Source: Gremmenia infestans
Lineage: Eukaryota; Ascomycota; Leotiomycetes; Helotiales; Hamatocanthoscyphaceae
DNA: 64,000 nt
Assembly: GCA_032629725.1 (NCBI GenBank)
Contig: JAFEVB010000012.1
Coordinates: 620,001 to 684,000 of the forward strand
Reading direction: 5' to 3'
Part shown: positions 33,790 through 45,214 of the stretch, piece by piece
How the letters are laid out: each line of letters opens with the position of its first letter
Numbering within the stretch: the first letter of the stretch is position 1
Notes under the pieces: generated by a model
What the model saw: the letters and a program-made list of their open reading frames with translations, nothing else
What the model was told of the DNA's origin: nothing
Databases searched by the model: none
Translations under genes and position numbers: made by a program

Positions 33790-35081
33790 GATATGCGTGC
33801 GGATTGTGGGTACTGGAGAGAGAGGGATGAGGGAAGAAGTACTGCGACTGCAACTGCGATTGCGCCTGCGACTGCGACTGCAATGATGCGGGATTTCTCC
33901 GGGCCTTCGGTATTCAGTCGCGATCGCGCTTCTTGATCCTGGAGTGGTACTTGGCTTTGGTATCTTGAGTTGGATAAGAGTTTTGGTCTGGCTGATGCAG
34001 AGGATAGGATGGTGTTGATAATGGCAGCACCAGTTGATCAACACTGTACTAGCAGTCTAGCAGTCTAGCAAGATGCGATTGTGTGCGGTGCGGTGCGCGG
34101 CAACACCGTTAGAGGAATCGCCACAAGTTTTGCCAACTTCGTGATAGCGGCGAAGGGGAGCAACGAAGGCCAAAAAAAGAAACAAGAGAGACTTTACTGC
34201 GCAATCGTCAGTCCCTCTTCGTCGGGAACAATAACAATGGGGGGGCTGGACTGGTGGAGGAGGGGTGTTTTAACTCGTTACAGAGAACGTGCGTTTGGTT
34301 GGCGATAGGCGCTGGGATGAAGATGCACTACGTATGCTCAAATCCTTAGCATGGGGGCTGGCCAGGGCTGGCTGCAGTCAAACATATCAAATTATTATGA
34401 ATTGTACAAAGAACCAACGTTGGGATTCATAAAGAAAGAAAAGGAATAATATCTTCTCTGTTAGAAAACCTGCTGGCTAGGACGACAAGGCTGGTAAATA
34501 TGTTGAGGCAAACATATCTACCTGCCGTGCCAAATGCGCCAATGATGTCTACAGTATCAAGACTAAACTTGGAAGTTTACTAACAAGAGCCCACATAATA
34601 GACGACTCGGGTGATTACATACCCCTCTCCCTCTCCTCTTCAGCTCTTGTAGATGGTTAGGTAGCTAGAAAGAGGATGCTTGGGTCAGAATCCGTCCATT
34701 TTAAAGTAGCATTAGAATTAGTGTTCAAAAGCTGTTGATTACTCCACAGCATTATATACCCTGGTAATAGACGTCGCATTTGCTAGAAGTGGTGATATTA
34801 GTTTGGTACTTATGCTTAGGGGGATCGCGGGGTCAACCCTATGTCAGGTGTCTGAACATTATGCCAGAGCCTCGCCCTATAAGGGAGGTCTAAAAGATGG
34901 AAACGGCATGATGTTCTATTTATCCTAGAACATCGCCGTGATCTTAGTATACAACATGGTAAGTAATTCTATTAAGCATTCCGCAATTGTCATGATCTTC
35001 TCCGGTTCAACTCCACGCTTATGTCCCCCTATGCCTTATACAATCCAAAGGAACCTATTCGGTACACGCCATGGTAGCCCA
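33790..35081. other. SRPK leader region and spacer
   Basis: Just upstream of the SRPK start, 33841-33882 is an imperfect 6-bp array (actgcg-type units) that in the kinase frame encodes Arg/Ser-rich sequence. The remainder to 35081 (about 1 kb) has only short frames. No gene was seen. Confidence 0.5.
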
Positions 35082-38000
35082 TCACCTGGCAGAGATGGCT
35101 GCAATCCATTTATCCTGGTCTTTTCTGGAAAATGTTAGCATTGCATAAGAGGTCTCGAAGCATGGCCACTTACTTATCAAAATGCAATAACTGCCCGAGA
35201 ACCGTTTTAACCAAGTCGCCCTGCCGTTTCTTATCTTTCTGCTCCAGGAACTGAAGCAAGATCGTCTTCAGATAGACATAATCGACTTTGCCCCCTTGAG
35301 CAGCGCCGTTGACTGGACTACCTCCTCTTCCACTGTCAAGGGAGGATCTGGATGACATGTCCATCCTTGACGACTTCAATTGTAGAGCCTTAAAGTCTCT
35401 TTGAAGCTTCTCGTATCGTTGATTCGCCTCTTCCAGTATCCGCCTAAGGTCTGCACGCTGTTTTTCGGCGTCTCGAACTTGCTTCTCGCTGCCATCCAAA
35501 GCATCACGGAGCTCGCCCATTGCTGCACGAATGTCACCGACTTCCTGAGCTGCCTTGTCGGACACGCCTTCAAGCTCGTCTCGTCGTCGCTTCCACTCCT
35601 TCTCGGATTGTTGTAGTTCATCCCGGTCATCAGTAGCTATTTTCAGCTCCCGCTCAAAATTTCGAATCTTCGTCTTGAGCTCATCGACTTCCCTCGCTCT
35701 GCGTCGACCATTCGTGCTAGCCTCATCTTCGGCACGATCACGTTCTTCGATCGCAGCTTCCATACGCTCCCTCATCTCTCGCACTTTTGCATCCGCTCGG
35801 TCATCGATATCCGCCAATAGCCTACGCATCGTCTCTCCATCTCTGGTACGCTCACTTAGCAGCCTTTGTACCTCAGTCAATTCCTCTTCAAGGCTTTCCG
35901 ATTGGTCCTTGGCTTCCTTCAGCTGCATGGCCATCTCGGCACTCTGGTCTCTCATGCTGCCCAGTAATCCTTGAGCGTTGTTGTATTGCGAGCCACGTAG
36001 CTCAACTTCCTGCCGGAGACCCTTTGACTCACTCGTAAGCCTCGATACCTGATCTTCCAAATCTCGAACCCTGATACGCATTTTACCAGCCTCTTCTTGT
36101 ATCTTTGCGAGTTCGGTCGCGGATTTTTCTCCTGAAGCAGCGAGCTGAATCTTCTCCGCCTCGGACTTTCTGAAGTCCCGCTGAGCAACACGAGCTTGGT
36201 CCTCAGCCCGTAACCTGCCATTCGTCTCCTGTGTAATCTTCTCATTCAACGTCCTCATCTCAGTCTCACGATCTGCAGCTTGTCTTTTGAAGCTTGCCAT
36301 ATCAGATTTTAGGTCTTTCTCGCGTGCCTCTAACCTCCTCAACTCGGATGTACGGCTGGCTAGCTCGTCTTTGATGACCTTGAGATTCGCGTTCTCGGTG
36401 CGGAGACTTTTGAGTTCGGGCTGCGCTTTTTGTAGTACATCTCGTAGCTCTGTCAAGTCCCTATACCGTGATTGTGCTAATTGCTGTGCCGCGCCAAGAT
36501 CTGTTTGCAATGCAGCGGACTTCAATTTGAGGTCTTCATATTCAGAGGTCAAAGACTTAAATTCTGCTCCAACCTTTTCAGAGTCTTTCGATTGGCTCTT
36601 GTAAGTCTCAATCTCTTGCTCCAACTTGATAATTTGCTCCTTGAGAGATGTTTTCTCAGACTCCAGCTCCTTGATCTTGTCCTTCGCCTCCACGTGTTCT
36701 TGGCCAATGTTGATGAAGTTTTCCTGCATATTTTCAAGTTCCTCTCGGAGATCCTCCTCTGTTTTCCGCTTGGTCTGTAGCTTAGCAATCTGCGCGTCCT
36801 TGTCGGCGACCTCCTCTTTGAGTTTCGATATCTCGGTCTGCAGCTCGGTCGTGGCCAGCGATGCTGTAGGAGGTTGTGAATCGGCTTCTTTCTCCACCAA
36901 TTCCTCGTTTGCAGCGTTGGCAGTAGCTGCAGCAGCCGCAGCCGCAGCGGCCCCCCCCTTCTTCTTCTTTTTATTCTTCTTCTTGCCCGTGCCAGACGCA
37001 GGTGTAGCCGAAGATTCTGGAACTACCGCTGTCTTGGGCTCCTCGGTCTCGTGGCTTTCGGTCTCTTTGATCTGGTCTTGTAGGACTCTAATCGATTCCG
37101 AAAGTTCCTTGATCTTCTTGTCGCCGCTGTCCCGTGCCTTTTCTACTTCCTTGATCTGCATATCCAAATTTTCGCGCAGGCTCTCAGCTTCCTTGCGAGC
37201 ATCGTTTTCCGCTTTTCCTTTTTGATTGGCAGCTTCTTTGAAATTATTGATATTAGTCTCTAACGTAGAGACCTTCTTTTGATTTTCGTTCTTTTCTTTT
37301 GCAATAATATTCTCCAAAGTAGATATCTTTTCAGCTGATTCTTTCTTTTGACTTGCGAGATCAGCTTCCAGAAGTGAAAGTTGTTTTTCGGCGGTTTGTA
37401 ACTCGTCCTTCAAACCTCGGATTTCCTCGGCTTGTGCTTCCATCCGCTTGATGTTATCTTGGCCGGCTGCAGCAGCATCCTTGGATTCATTCAGTTCTCG
37501 GGTTGCCTTCTCTAGACTTTCAACCAAGCCAGAACTCGACTCCTGAGAAACAGCCAGATCTTTCTCTAAGATGCCGACCTTTGATTTCAAATCCTCAATC
37601 TCGATAGTCTTCTGCTTGACCTCCGATTGAAGTTTTGGCAGTTCGTCGTCATAAGAGAAGAACTCCTCATTAACATCTTTATTATCTGTCAATTCCTGTG
37701 CCTTTTGTTTAGGCGAGAAAATTCCCAGGACGGACGAAACAGGTGATTTGACGGATGCTGAAGGCGTATCTATGCTCATGGTATCCGCCTTTTCTGTTGA
37801 TCCCGCAACACTACCTTCACCGGCGGTACCACTCTTGGCTGATTCAAGCTGCTCTCTAAGTGCCGAAGCTTGTTTTTCTGACTCCTCAAACTTCTTCTTG
37901 TGGTCGTCTCGATCGGCTGATACACGCTTTAGCTCGTCCATTACCATATCCCCCTTTAGATTAAGTTGATTCAGGTATTCCACCAGAGCATCTGGATCAG

Positions 38001-38625
38001 ATATACCGCCTAGCGGGGTGTTTTCCTTCAAGGCCTTCTCGAAGGGCTCTATGGATATGGCACGGGCATGTGCAACTCGGTAGGAGCGTAGAAGCTCTGT
38101 AGATAAAGTTAGCTTGGCAAAACCCCCCAAATAAAACATGTACTACCTTGGTATTTTGATTCTAGCTTTTCCAGCTTCCTTAGTTTTGTGCGAACTTCTG
38201 TAGGCAAAACTAAAGGGGTGGCCGACCCCCTTTCACGCCCATCCCCAGATCCACCAGCCTCCAAGGGCGCAGTGCTCCCCGCCAATAAATGCGCCTTTTC
38301 ATCCATCATCACTGGTGTACTAGCCCTGGAAGCCTCCTCAGAATCGTCCTCTATGATAAAAGCAGTCTCGAACTCGGAAGGGTCTGGACCTCTTGTCGGC
38401 GTCCCATCGCTATCTTTCGGTTTCGGTTTTCGTGGTCTCGCAGAAGGAGAGTCTGTTCGTCGAGCTGTGGAGTTAGATCGTGCTGTAGAAACAGGTGTAG
38501 AATGTTGCGCGCGGGCTTGCTCTTCAGCAATTCGGGTATCGACAGCTTGCTTGAGGCGCTGGAATAGACAAGTCAGCGTGTTGACAAGGCTGCGGTGAGG
38601 GTTGTGGGATCATTACCTGGAACAT
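35082..38625 (-). CDS. IMH1: GRIP-domain golgin, IMH1 type
   Basis: Exons are 38625-38617 (nine bases, MFQ), 38558-38147, 38096-35174 and 35124-35082, giving 1128 aa. The start MFQRLKQAVDTRIAEEQARA is typical of fungal Imh1. The centre, about residues 180-1070, is a nearly continuous coiled coil. It is broken by a low-complexity Lys/Gly/Ala stretch (KKKKKGG followed by nine alanines) encoded near 36925-36990. The C-terminal 50 residues are a GRIP domain (YVYLKTILLQFLEQKDKKR, then LLHFDKKDQDKWIAAISAR). The last 14 residues depend on a final 49-bp intron with a gctaac branch point. Without it the ORF would stop at HFDK and truncate the domain. GRIP golgins bind Arl1-GTP on the trans-Golgi and tether endosome-derived vesicles. 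The gene is divergent from Lunapark across 307 bp. Confidence 0.92.
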
Positions 38626-38932
38626 TGTAGTCACGTATGCCTAAATTGTATTTTTCGATAGCGTGGATGGGTAGGACCCATCTAGTGAGAAAATATCATT
38701 ATTGCGACTGTCGAATGGTGGTTTAAAATAAAATACCTGTCAACATTAACAATGAAGTGAGACGGGGCCTGGCCTCAAAGCGCGGAAAAACTGGCGGCCC
38801 GCGTCAGAGCTCTGCTTCTACTGTACACACAAGGCCACGCGATGTCCTCCTGCCTACGTATTATGCTCATCCTTTTTGATCACGGACAATATGACCAGGT
38901 GATACCGATTTGAAGCCCACGGCAAATTCATA
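38626..38932. promoter_or_regulatory. Divergent promoter of IMH1 and Lunapark
   Basis: The start codons of the golgin (minus) and Lunapark (plus) are 307 bp apart, so this interval must hold both promoters. No clear TATA box is seen on either strand. It is moderately GC-rich in the middle. Confidence 0.55.
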
Positions 38933-40175
38933 ATGGTCAAATTCTGGCCTTGGAAGGTTTGTTATTCTTGCAATATTCACAATCAACCACTAACCCTTTC
39001 AGGGCGAGGACAACTCTCCAGCCTCATTCGAGAAGGCGTTGTCAGCGTTGGCGGAGAAGATATCGAAGTCACAGACGCAGCTCGACTCCATTCGCCAGAA
39101 TCACAGGCGTTTGAAGGCCCTGTGGACACTTTATGCGAGCTTTGCCTACTTGCTCTGTGTCATTATTCTGTTTCTAGTGGTGGGGTGGAAAAATTGGAAC
39201 TACATGGAATACACAGCTATTGCAGGAAGTCCTTTGTTGTAGGTGTTCTTGTATGTGCTGGTAAGGATATTTGCTGATATATTTCACAGTATTTACCTCA
39301 TTCGACAAGGTATCAACTCCTACTACAAGCTTAGAATCGACACGGCTACCCAGCGCTTGGAGGACCAACAAGCGGAGCGGGCAAAGACTATTGATAAGCT
39401 CAAAGCTGCTACGAAGTACAATTCTACACAGGAGCTACTAGAAAAATATGGTGGCACTCCTTCAGCCCCGAAATCCAAGAAACCCAAGACCTCCCCTAGA
39501 AACCCGAAGGTTACCCAGGCTCAACTCCAGAGAACGGGAACAGGCCCTCCACCACCTACTGCTAATATCCAACATCCTGGCCAGAATCAAATCTCAACCC
39601 CTAGCCAACATTCTACCCAACAACTCGTTCCTAATATGAGCCCTCAATCAAATATGACCCCTTATCCCGTCTCCCTGCCTGGACAACCAGGTCCTCCTGA
39701 ATTCGCGCCAAACGCCTTCACCTCCCAATCACAATATGCCCAAAGCGGTGAATTAGGCGCAGAAGGACATTGGTACGACAGAGTACTGGACCTATTGATG
39801 GGAGAAGATGAGACCTCACCAAAGAATCGCACGGCTCTCATATGCCAAGATTGCCGACTCGTGAATGGACAAGCACCCCCAGGAACCAAGAGCCTAGGCG
39901 ACCTAGGAAAATGGAGATGTTTTGGTTGCGGAGCTTGGAACGGTGAGGAAGATGAAGCCGTGAAGGCTGTGAAGGAAATGAAAGAAAAGATTGAACATGA
40001 TCATCCCACCACCAATGAGGGCCTATCTACGGATGCCGTTGAGGTCGAGAAGGATAGTGACGGGGAAGACGAGACTTCTGATGCGATCGAAGTCGAGGAT
40101 ATTGGCTCGGCTGATGATACTATGGAGGTCAAGCCCAAACGTGGACGGCCAAAAAGTACCAGGAAGAAGGCTTAA
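38933..40175 (+). CDS. LNP1: Lunapark-type ER junction protein
   Basis: Exons are 38933-38956, 39003-39238 and 39290-40175, giving 381 aa. Two hydrophobic segments (LYASFAYLLCVIILFLVVGW and the YTAIAGSPLF-IYLIRQG region completed by splicing) form the membrane hairpin near residues 60-100. A coiled stretch follows (TATQRLEDQQAERAKTIDKL), then a Pro/Gln-rich linker. The Lunapark zinc ribbon comes next, opening with HWYDRVLDLLMGEDE and carrying two CxxC pairs (CQDC and CFGC) before AWNG. The C-terminus is acidic and ends with the basic GRPKSTRKKA. Lunapark proteins stabilise three-way junctions of the ER network. Exon 1 is only 24 bases (MVKFWPWK), but the junctions all agree in phase. The 3' end is convergent with the next gene at 41 bp. 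Confidence 0.92.
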
Positions 40176-40215
40176 TCGTAATGCATTATTTGGCGCGTAC
40201 CTCTCCCTATGGCTC

Positions 40216-41280
40216 CTATTTTAGCGGAGCAAATGGCATCTCTTCATCATCATCTGGAAATAGCCGCCCCCTGAACTCTCGTTTGCGTGGAGGTAAGGTA
40301 TCTTCGTCACTTGAATCTTCTACTTGGTTTCCCTTATCTTGCCTGTTTTTACTTCGGTTTTGCTTCCCCGCTCGCTCAAAGACTCTCGCTTGTTGGTATG
40401 CGCGAGCCGCAGATTTGGACAACATTCGGATGTTCTCGGGCTCTTTTGATCGTTGGTCTGAATGTTGGTCTTGTGGTCGGACATTCTCCTCCAAGTGTTT
40501 GGCTCGAGTTCGCCGATCTGCTCTCTCTGACTTCGAGGTATTCTTGCTCGACTCTCCTCGAGATCCTCTTTGCCCAGGCTGTACGCCAAATCCCAAATGC
40601 TCCTTCTGCCCATCTGGGTGTTCATGCGCACTTTCCTCTTTTGCAGATGCCTGCAAGTGCAGTTTCAATGTCGGCACAAACATATCCTCGGTCATACTCG
40701 ACATCATCCTATTTTCTTCCTCGTCCCTGCTCCTTTCCTCTTTCTGCTGCCGTGTCTTCTGGATCTCCTTCCGCCGCTGTTCATCTTCGGCCGATATCTC
40801 TCTCTTCCATGCCTCCAAATTTCCAATCATCTCCTTCACAATAACATCCTCCCCTCTTCTACTCTTCTTCCGGGATTTCGGCTGTTCTGGGTCCCCTATC
40901 TTCATTAATGGACCAACCGGCGAAGCAAATGACTTCTGCATCGCATCTTTGATTTCCGCCTTCACTTGCTTCTCATTAGCAGGGGGAACCCTCACCACCG
41001 TCGGGAAGATCTCATCCTCGCCATCACACGACGTCGAAACATCGCTTACAGCAGGCGACGAGCTCCGACGTTCATAACTTGGCTGCTCCTCATGGGCCAC
41101 AACCCCACCCGCCATATTCTTGATCTTCTGTTTCGTCCATCCTGCCGTCTCCACAGCGCGTTTCACGGAAGGTTGAATCATGACGGGCATTTGTTCGATT
41201 ACTCTTTCGGGTGTGAGGTTGCGGACGTATTGTGCGCCTGTTGTCCACTTGGTAAATAGCTCTTCTTGTAATGGTCTCAT
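40216..41280 (-). CDS. Charged, disordered protein of unknown function
   Basis: This is a 354-aa single-exon ORF. The first 60 residues (MRPLQEELFTKWTTGAQYVR, then TPERVIEQMPVMIQPSVKRAVETAGWTKQKI) look folded and may be the conserved part. The rest is highly charged, with a predicted helical stretch rich in E, R, K and Q (EISAEDEQRRKEIQKTRQQKEERS) and an acidic end DDDEEMPFAPLK. There is no signal peptide, membrane segment or recognised domain. It is convergent with Lunapark (40 bases between stops). The clean long frame and ordinary codon use support a real gene. No function is offered. Confidence 0.7.
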   Translation of the reverse strand: MRPLQEELFTKWTTGAQYVRNLTPERVIEQMPVMIQPSVKRAVETAGWTKQKIKNMAGGVVAHEEQPSYERRSSSPAVSDVSTSCDGEDEIFPTVVRVPPANEKQVKAEIKDAMQKSFASPVGPLMKIGDPEQPKSRKKSRRGEDVIVKEMIGNLEAWKREISAEDEQRRKEIQKTRQQKEERSRDEEENRMMSSMTEDMFVPTLKLHLQASAKEESAHEHPDGQKEHLGFGVQPGQRGSRGESSKNTSKSERADRRTRAKHLEENVRPQDQHSDQRSKEPENIRMLSKSAARAYQQARVFERAGKQNRSKNRQDKGNQVEDSSDEDTLPPRKREFRGRLFPDDDEEMPFAPLK

Positions 41281-42678
41281 TCTGGGAACCTATTTCCAAA
41301 TGTTTCGAGGCGGATGGCGGGGTGGCTGGTCTGTACCGGCCCGTTCCGTACCCAAATTTCGACTTGTCTGACACTTAGGAATAAGTTTTATATTCTAATG
41401 ATACGCTAAAGTTATCGATGGCCCGATGTAATCGAAAAGTGATTCCAGGATGGAGATGAATGGTTGTTGGTTGTTGGTGTAGTATGAACGGTTTTGTTGA
41501 TGGGAAGCAACCAAGTGATTGAGACGATGCAGCACGTCATTTAGTAGGATGCAATTCAATCACATCTTTAAGCCCTTCTCGACATTCAATTATTCAGATG
41601 AAGTTATTATTAGTCCGCTCATCGACAGCTCACTCCGATTCACGTTTTCCGGATTATTCTACCTGACTCACTATCCTTCCATTACATGTCTCACATTCAC
41701 GAATATCTTGTTACAAGTTCTCCCAACATCCATCAGTCATAGTAGTATCCCAGATCAGAAGCAGCTGCTCAACTGTTAGATCACAGACGCCGCTTACTCT
41801 TCAACGCCAGTCGAAGTTCTTTCTTAGACGTCTAGGGCGGTGCTATATTGTCTTCCAATGTCTATTACGAGTGGAACGTTTTCAAGTCAGCCCAGGAATG
41901 TCCCTCTAGTTTGCAAGTGAACACATTTTGGTTTAAAACCTTTTCTAAACGTGGATCTATCGGTTGGGTGCGATTCATAATTTGTACACATACTAGTGAG
42001 TGCCACGTCAAGTCCTATCCATCAAAGGCATGGCATCACTTGAACAGGACTGTACGTTCTCATCCCTCACATCAGGAATATTATCAGACACGCGCATCAA
42101 ACGCGGTATTTCACATTTTGTTATTGTGAAAGTAGAAAATGGTTACTTTCTAGCATTCTGTTCAACCCTGTTTCCGTGTAAATCAGGATTTTGAAGCAAT
42201 GCACTGGAATTCCAATGTGGAACAAAGATCTCTCTAAGATTCAGCGAGATATTTATGTTATATTTATATTCGAGAAGGTGTGCTGCATTTATTATATTAG
42301 CGTGCGAGTAACTCTGGAGTAGATGTGAGGGAGGTGGGAGGGCCCGGAGATAAGATTGAAAATTTGTAAGCTCCTCGCCCACTTATTCAGTATCCCTCCA
42401 ATTAACATCATATAATCTCTGAAAGGAGCGAATTTATTCTACAATACCTTCTATCGTGTTATAATTTCAAACTTAGGATTTAACATTTTATCAGAATACT
42501 AGGGTGGTGGTAAATCGCGGTACCGCCTTAAATCCGTCCGATGGATAAGTGTTAGTGAGCTTTGTAAACATCCGATCTACATCATCACTTACAGATATAA
42601 ATAGCAGGTCCATACCCAACTTTTACCTCCATCATTTAGAAACACTTTACATCACAATCCTTCAAGAATACTTATACA
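41281..42678. other. Spacer and SDR promoter
   Basis: This is about 1.4 kb, AT-rich toward the right. No coding frame is convincing. The right end carries the TATA box and leader of the SDR gene. Confidence 0.5.
42596..42603 (+). promoter_or_regulatory. TATA box of the SDR gene
   Basis: tataaata lies 76 bases before the ATG at 42679, followed by a C/A-rich leader. This is a good core-promoter match. Confidence 0.6.
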
Positions 42679-43606
42679 ATGGCTTCATATCTCATCACCG
42701 GCGCCTCCCGTGGTCTCGGGTTTGAAATGACCCGTCAACTTCTTTCCCTCCCGGTCTCACAAGTCAACAAAGTCTTCGCAACGACACGAGCTGATGCTCC
42801 TGGACTTAATGAACTTTCACAGAAGTTCGCTGGTCGACTTGTCGTTGTTAAACTTGATGTTTCAGTGGAAGCAACTATCAAAGAAGCTGCAAAGGAAGTA
42901 GAGGCCAAGTTGGCTGGTAAGGGATTGGATGTTCTGATCAACAATGCGGGAAAGATGCCATGGTCTCCAAATGGAGTTGTCACCATGTAAGTCCCGGCCA
43001 TTTGACCCTCCTGTAGAATTCTCAGCTAAGCATGTCAGGGATAACCTCGAAGACACATTTATCACCAACGTCCTCGGTGTCCATTGGGTGACCCAGGCGT
43101 TCTTCCCACTCCTCCAAAAAGGCAACTTGAAAAAGGTTGCAAACATGTAAGAAGATTGAGCCTCCGACTTTCTACTCCATTCTTATGAGATCTAGAACCT
43201 CTACCTTGGGCTCCATCGCCATGGGTCACCAATTTGCTAGTGGACCAGCCCCAGCCTACAAAATCACGAAAACTGCTTTGAACTCGCTTACCGTGCAATA
43301 CGCGCTCGGATACGAGAAAGAAGGTTTCACGTTCTTTGCTATTAGCCCAGGTGTATGTCCATCTCCAGCTCCAATCCTTTCAATGTATATGTATACTAGA
43401 AAGCTGACATGTTTTCGCAGTGGCTGAAAACCGATCTCGGGAGTCAAAACGCGGATTTGCCTGTTGAGGTAGGGGCTAAGGCTACTCTGGATAAGATTAT
43501 TGGTGCAAGTAAGGAGCAGAATGGGCAGTTTTTGAATATCTATGTTGAAGGGTGGGAGAAGAAGGAGGGCCCGAACCAATATGATGGGGTCAATCCCCCT
43601 TGGTAA
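42679..43606 (+). CDS. Short-chain dehydrogenase/reductase
   Basis: Exons are 42679-42986, 43039-43146, 43196-43352 and 43421-43606, giving 252 aa, the normal size of a classical SDR. The cofactor motif TGASRGLG sits at residues 7-14, NNAG follows LDVLI, and the catalytic YxxxK is Tyr160/Lys164 in APAYKITKTAL with serines at 141-145. After the active site comes ISPGWLKTDLG across the last intron. It is a soluble NAD(P)(H)-dependent oxidoreductase of the sniffer/C-factor-like type, and the substrate cannot be inferred. All four junctions agree in phase. It stands alone, with no biosynthetic cluster around it. Confidence 0.9.
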
Positions 43607-43951
43607 TGTGCCGTAAATATTGAGTGGGTATGTTATCTACTTCTTCTTTGCTCGATATAGCTGTTGGTCTTGTTCATCTTATGAAATTCAGTCAAACTCT
43701 TTCCATCCACTGTGAAAAGTTTCCAACAGTGGACGTCACAATTTGAAAATGATTACGTCTAGTCCAGCCTCCAAGCAGCAACATTTTTTCATCCCAGAAT
43801 CCATAATCCATAACTTTCAAATAATATATATGTTGCGTTTTTATAAGATAATATTTTATTTACTAAAGGCCCTTTCCCCGTATGATCAAGTTACGCTAGC
43901 AGAAACAAACTCCTATCTATATTCCGAACCAATATCGATCCAGCGAGTCAG
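43607..43951. other. Convergent 3' spacer
   Basis: This is 345 bp between the SDR stop and the 3' end of the next minus-strand gene. It is AT-rich, and nothing else is seen. Confidence 0.5.
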
Positions 43952-45214
43952 TTATACATCATACTCATCATGACGCGGCGGTCTCGAGTACAACCTATCA
44001 AGCTTCCTCTCCGCCTCCTTCTCCAACAACCCAGTACCAATAAAATTATTCCTCCAAACTCTACACACCTCATCCATGAGGTCCTTCTCGGCGCGTCGGT
44101 GGGCTTCCTCTCGCGTCTTACCTCTATCCAAATGCGGTTTCATCCAGATTCCCTTCCACTCCTCTCGAGAGATGTTAACATTACGGTATGCCTTTGCATG
44201 GTCGAGGAGATAGGATCGGGAGGGGGCAGAAGACTTGCTTGAAGCAAGTTTTTCGTGGGGGGAGAAAGTGTGGGGGAATATTGAGCGTGTCGGCTCTTTG
44301 GAGTCAGAACGCCTTCCTGCTGAGGATTCGTCGTGTTTCCTCTCCTTGGGTCTGCGGGAATCTTCAGCCGCTTTACCTTTGTCTTTAGCCTTCTTCGCTT
44401 CTGCGTCGCCTTTGCCATGACTATGTTTATCCACATAGACATAGACTGTGGTGTTATGTTCTTTTGAACGAATCCGCTCTTTGGGAGTAGACTCAGATCT
44501 GCTCGATCGCGTTCTTGATGAAGGTTCGTCATGCTTCCTCTCCTTGGGTTTATTAGGATTTTCAGCCCCTTTACCTTTATCTCTAGCCTTCTTCTCGTCG
44601 AGCCTCACGAGGTCTTCCGCTTCTTCTCTGCTGTAACCACATTTATCCATATAGAATTTGACGCCATATTCTTTCGGACGTATCGGCGGCTCCTTGGGAG
44701 TAGAGTCAGGTTTTCTCGATGATGATTGATGTTCTGACCGATGGGGTCTTCTGGGTTCTGGCTCGGGTTCTGCGGTCCTGGGATCAGAATAACCACCTCG
44801 ATATTTCGGTGCGCGAGCTTCAAATTCCTTGTTAAGTTCGCTCTCAACTATCTCCTTATCCATTCCCCTCCCTATGAAGTATTTCTTCAATTCTTCTCGT
44901 GTAGCGCTTTTCTTGTAGCCATTCCACGCCGCTGGTGCAATGTCGATAGTTTCGGGCTCTTCATCTTCATAAGTGTACGTCAGTTCGTTAAAAGATGATC
45001 GATGTTGTGGTCTTGGAGGATGGGATGGCCGTGGTTGTGGTGGGACATGTTGGGAACCATAGCTAGAGCTGTAGTAGTCACCTGAGCCAGCAGATGGGCG
45101 ATGATATGAAGTTCCGAGCGATTCTTCTGTAGGTGAGTATATTTTTGGCATCCCACCAACCCCAGCTGTGGGGTTTGATCTTTTTGATCGGTATTCGTCC
45201 CGATTTCTTGACAT
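43952..45214 (-). CDS. Basic low-complexity protein with an internal duplication
   Basis: This is a 420-aa single-exon protein, not recognised. It starts MSRNRDEYRSKRSNPTAG and is rich in R, K, E, S and P throughout. Two short helical modules recur: KSATREELKKYFIGRGMDKE near residues 102-121 and KFYMDKCGYSREEAEDLVR near residue 185. A lysine-rich block ending KPKERKHDEPSS is repeated about 65 residues later as RPKERKHDESSA (DNA at 44529-44605 and 44332-44410). The C-terminal 80 residues, from about YLLDHAKAYRNVNISREEW, look more ordered. There is no signal peptide or membrane segment. Frequent basic clusters would suit a nuclear protein, but that is inference. Confidence 0.7.
   Translation of the reverse strand: MSRNRDEYRSKRSNPTAGVGGMPKIYSPTEESLGTSYHRPSAGSGDYYSSSYGSQHVPPQPRPSHPPRPQHRSSFNELTYTYEDEEPETIDIAPAAWNGYKKSATREELKKYFIGRGMDKEIVESELNKEFEARAPKYRGGYSDPRTAEPEPEPRRPHRSEHQSSSRKPDSTPKEPPIRPKEYGVKFYMDKCGYSREEAEDLVRLDEKKARDKGKGAENPNKPKERKHDEPSSRTRSSRSESTPKERIRSKEHNTTVYVYVDKHSHGKGDAEAKKAKDKGKAAEDSRRPKERKHDESSAGRRSDSKEPTRSIFPHTFSPHEKLASSKSSAPSRSYLLDHAKAYRNVNISREEWKGIWMKPHLDRGKTREEAHRRAEKDLMDEVCRVWRNNFIGTGLLEKEAERKLDRLYSRPPRHDEYDV

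Noticed and set aside
35170..35174. Golgin stop codon at 35170
   Set aside because: It lies within a GTAAGT donor; splicing a 49-bp intron completes the GRIP domain to 35082.
36626..37225. 199-codon plus-strand frame with Ser and Ala runs
   Set aside because: Antisense of the golgin coiled coil and its Lys/Ala stretch.
40181..41077. 298-codon plus-strand frame
   Set aside because: Antisense of the 354-aa charged protein, which has the better start, composition and end.
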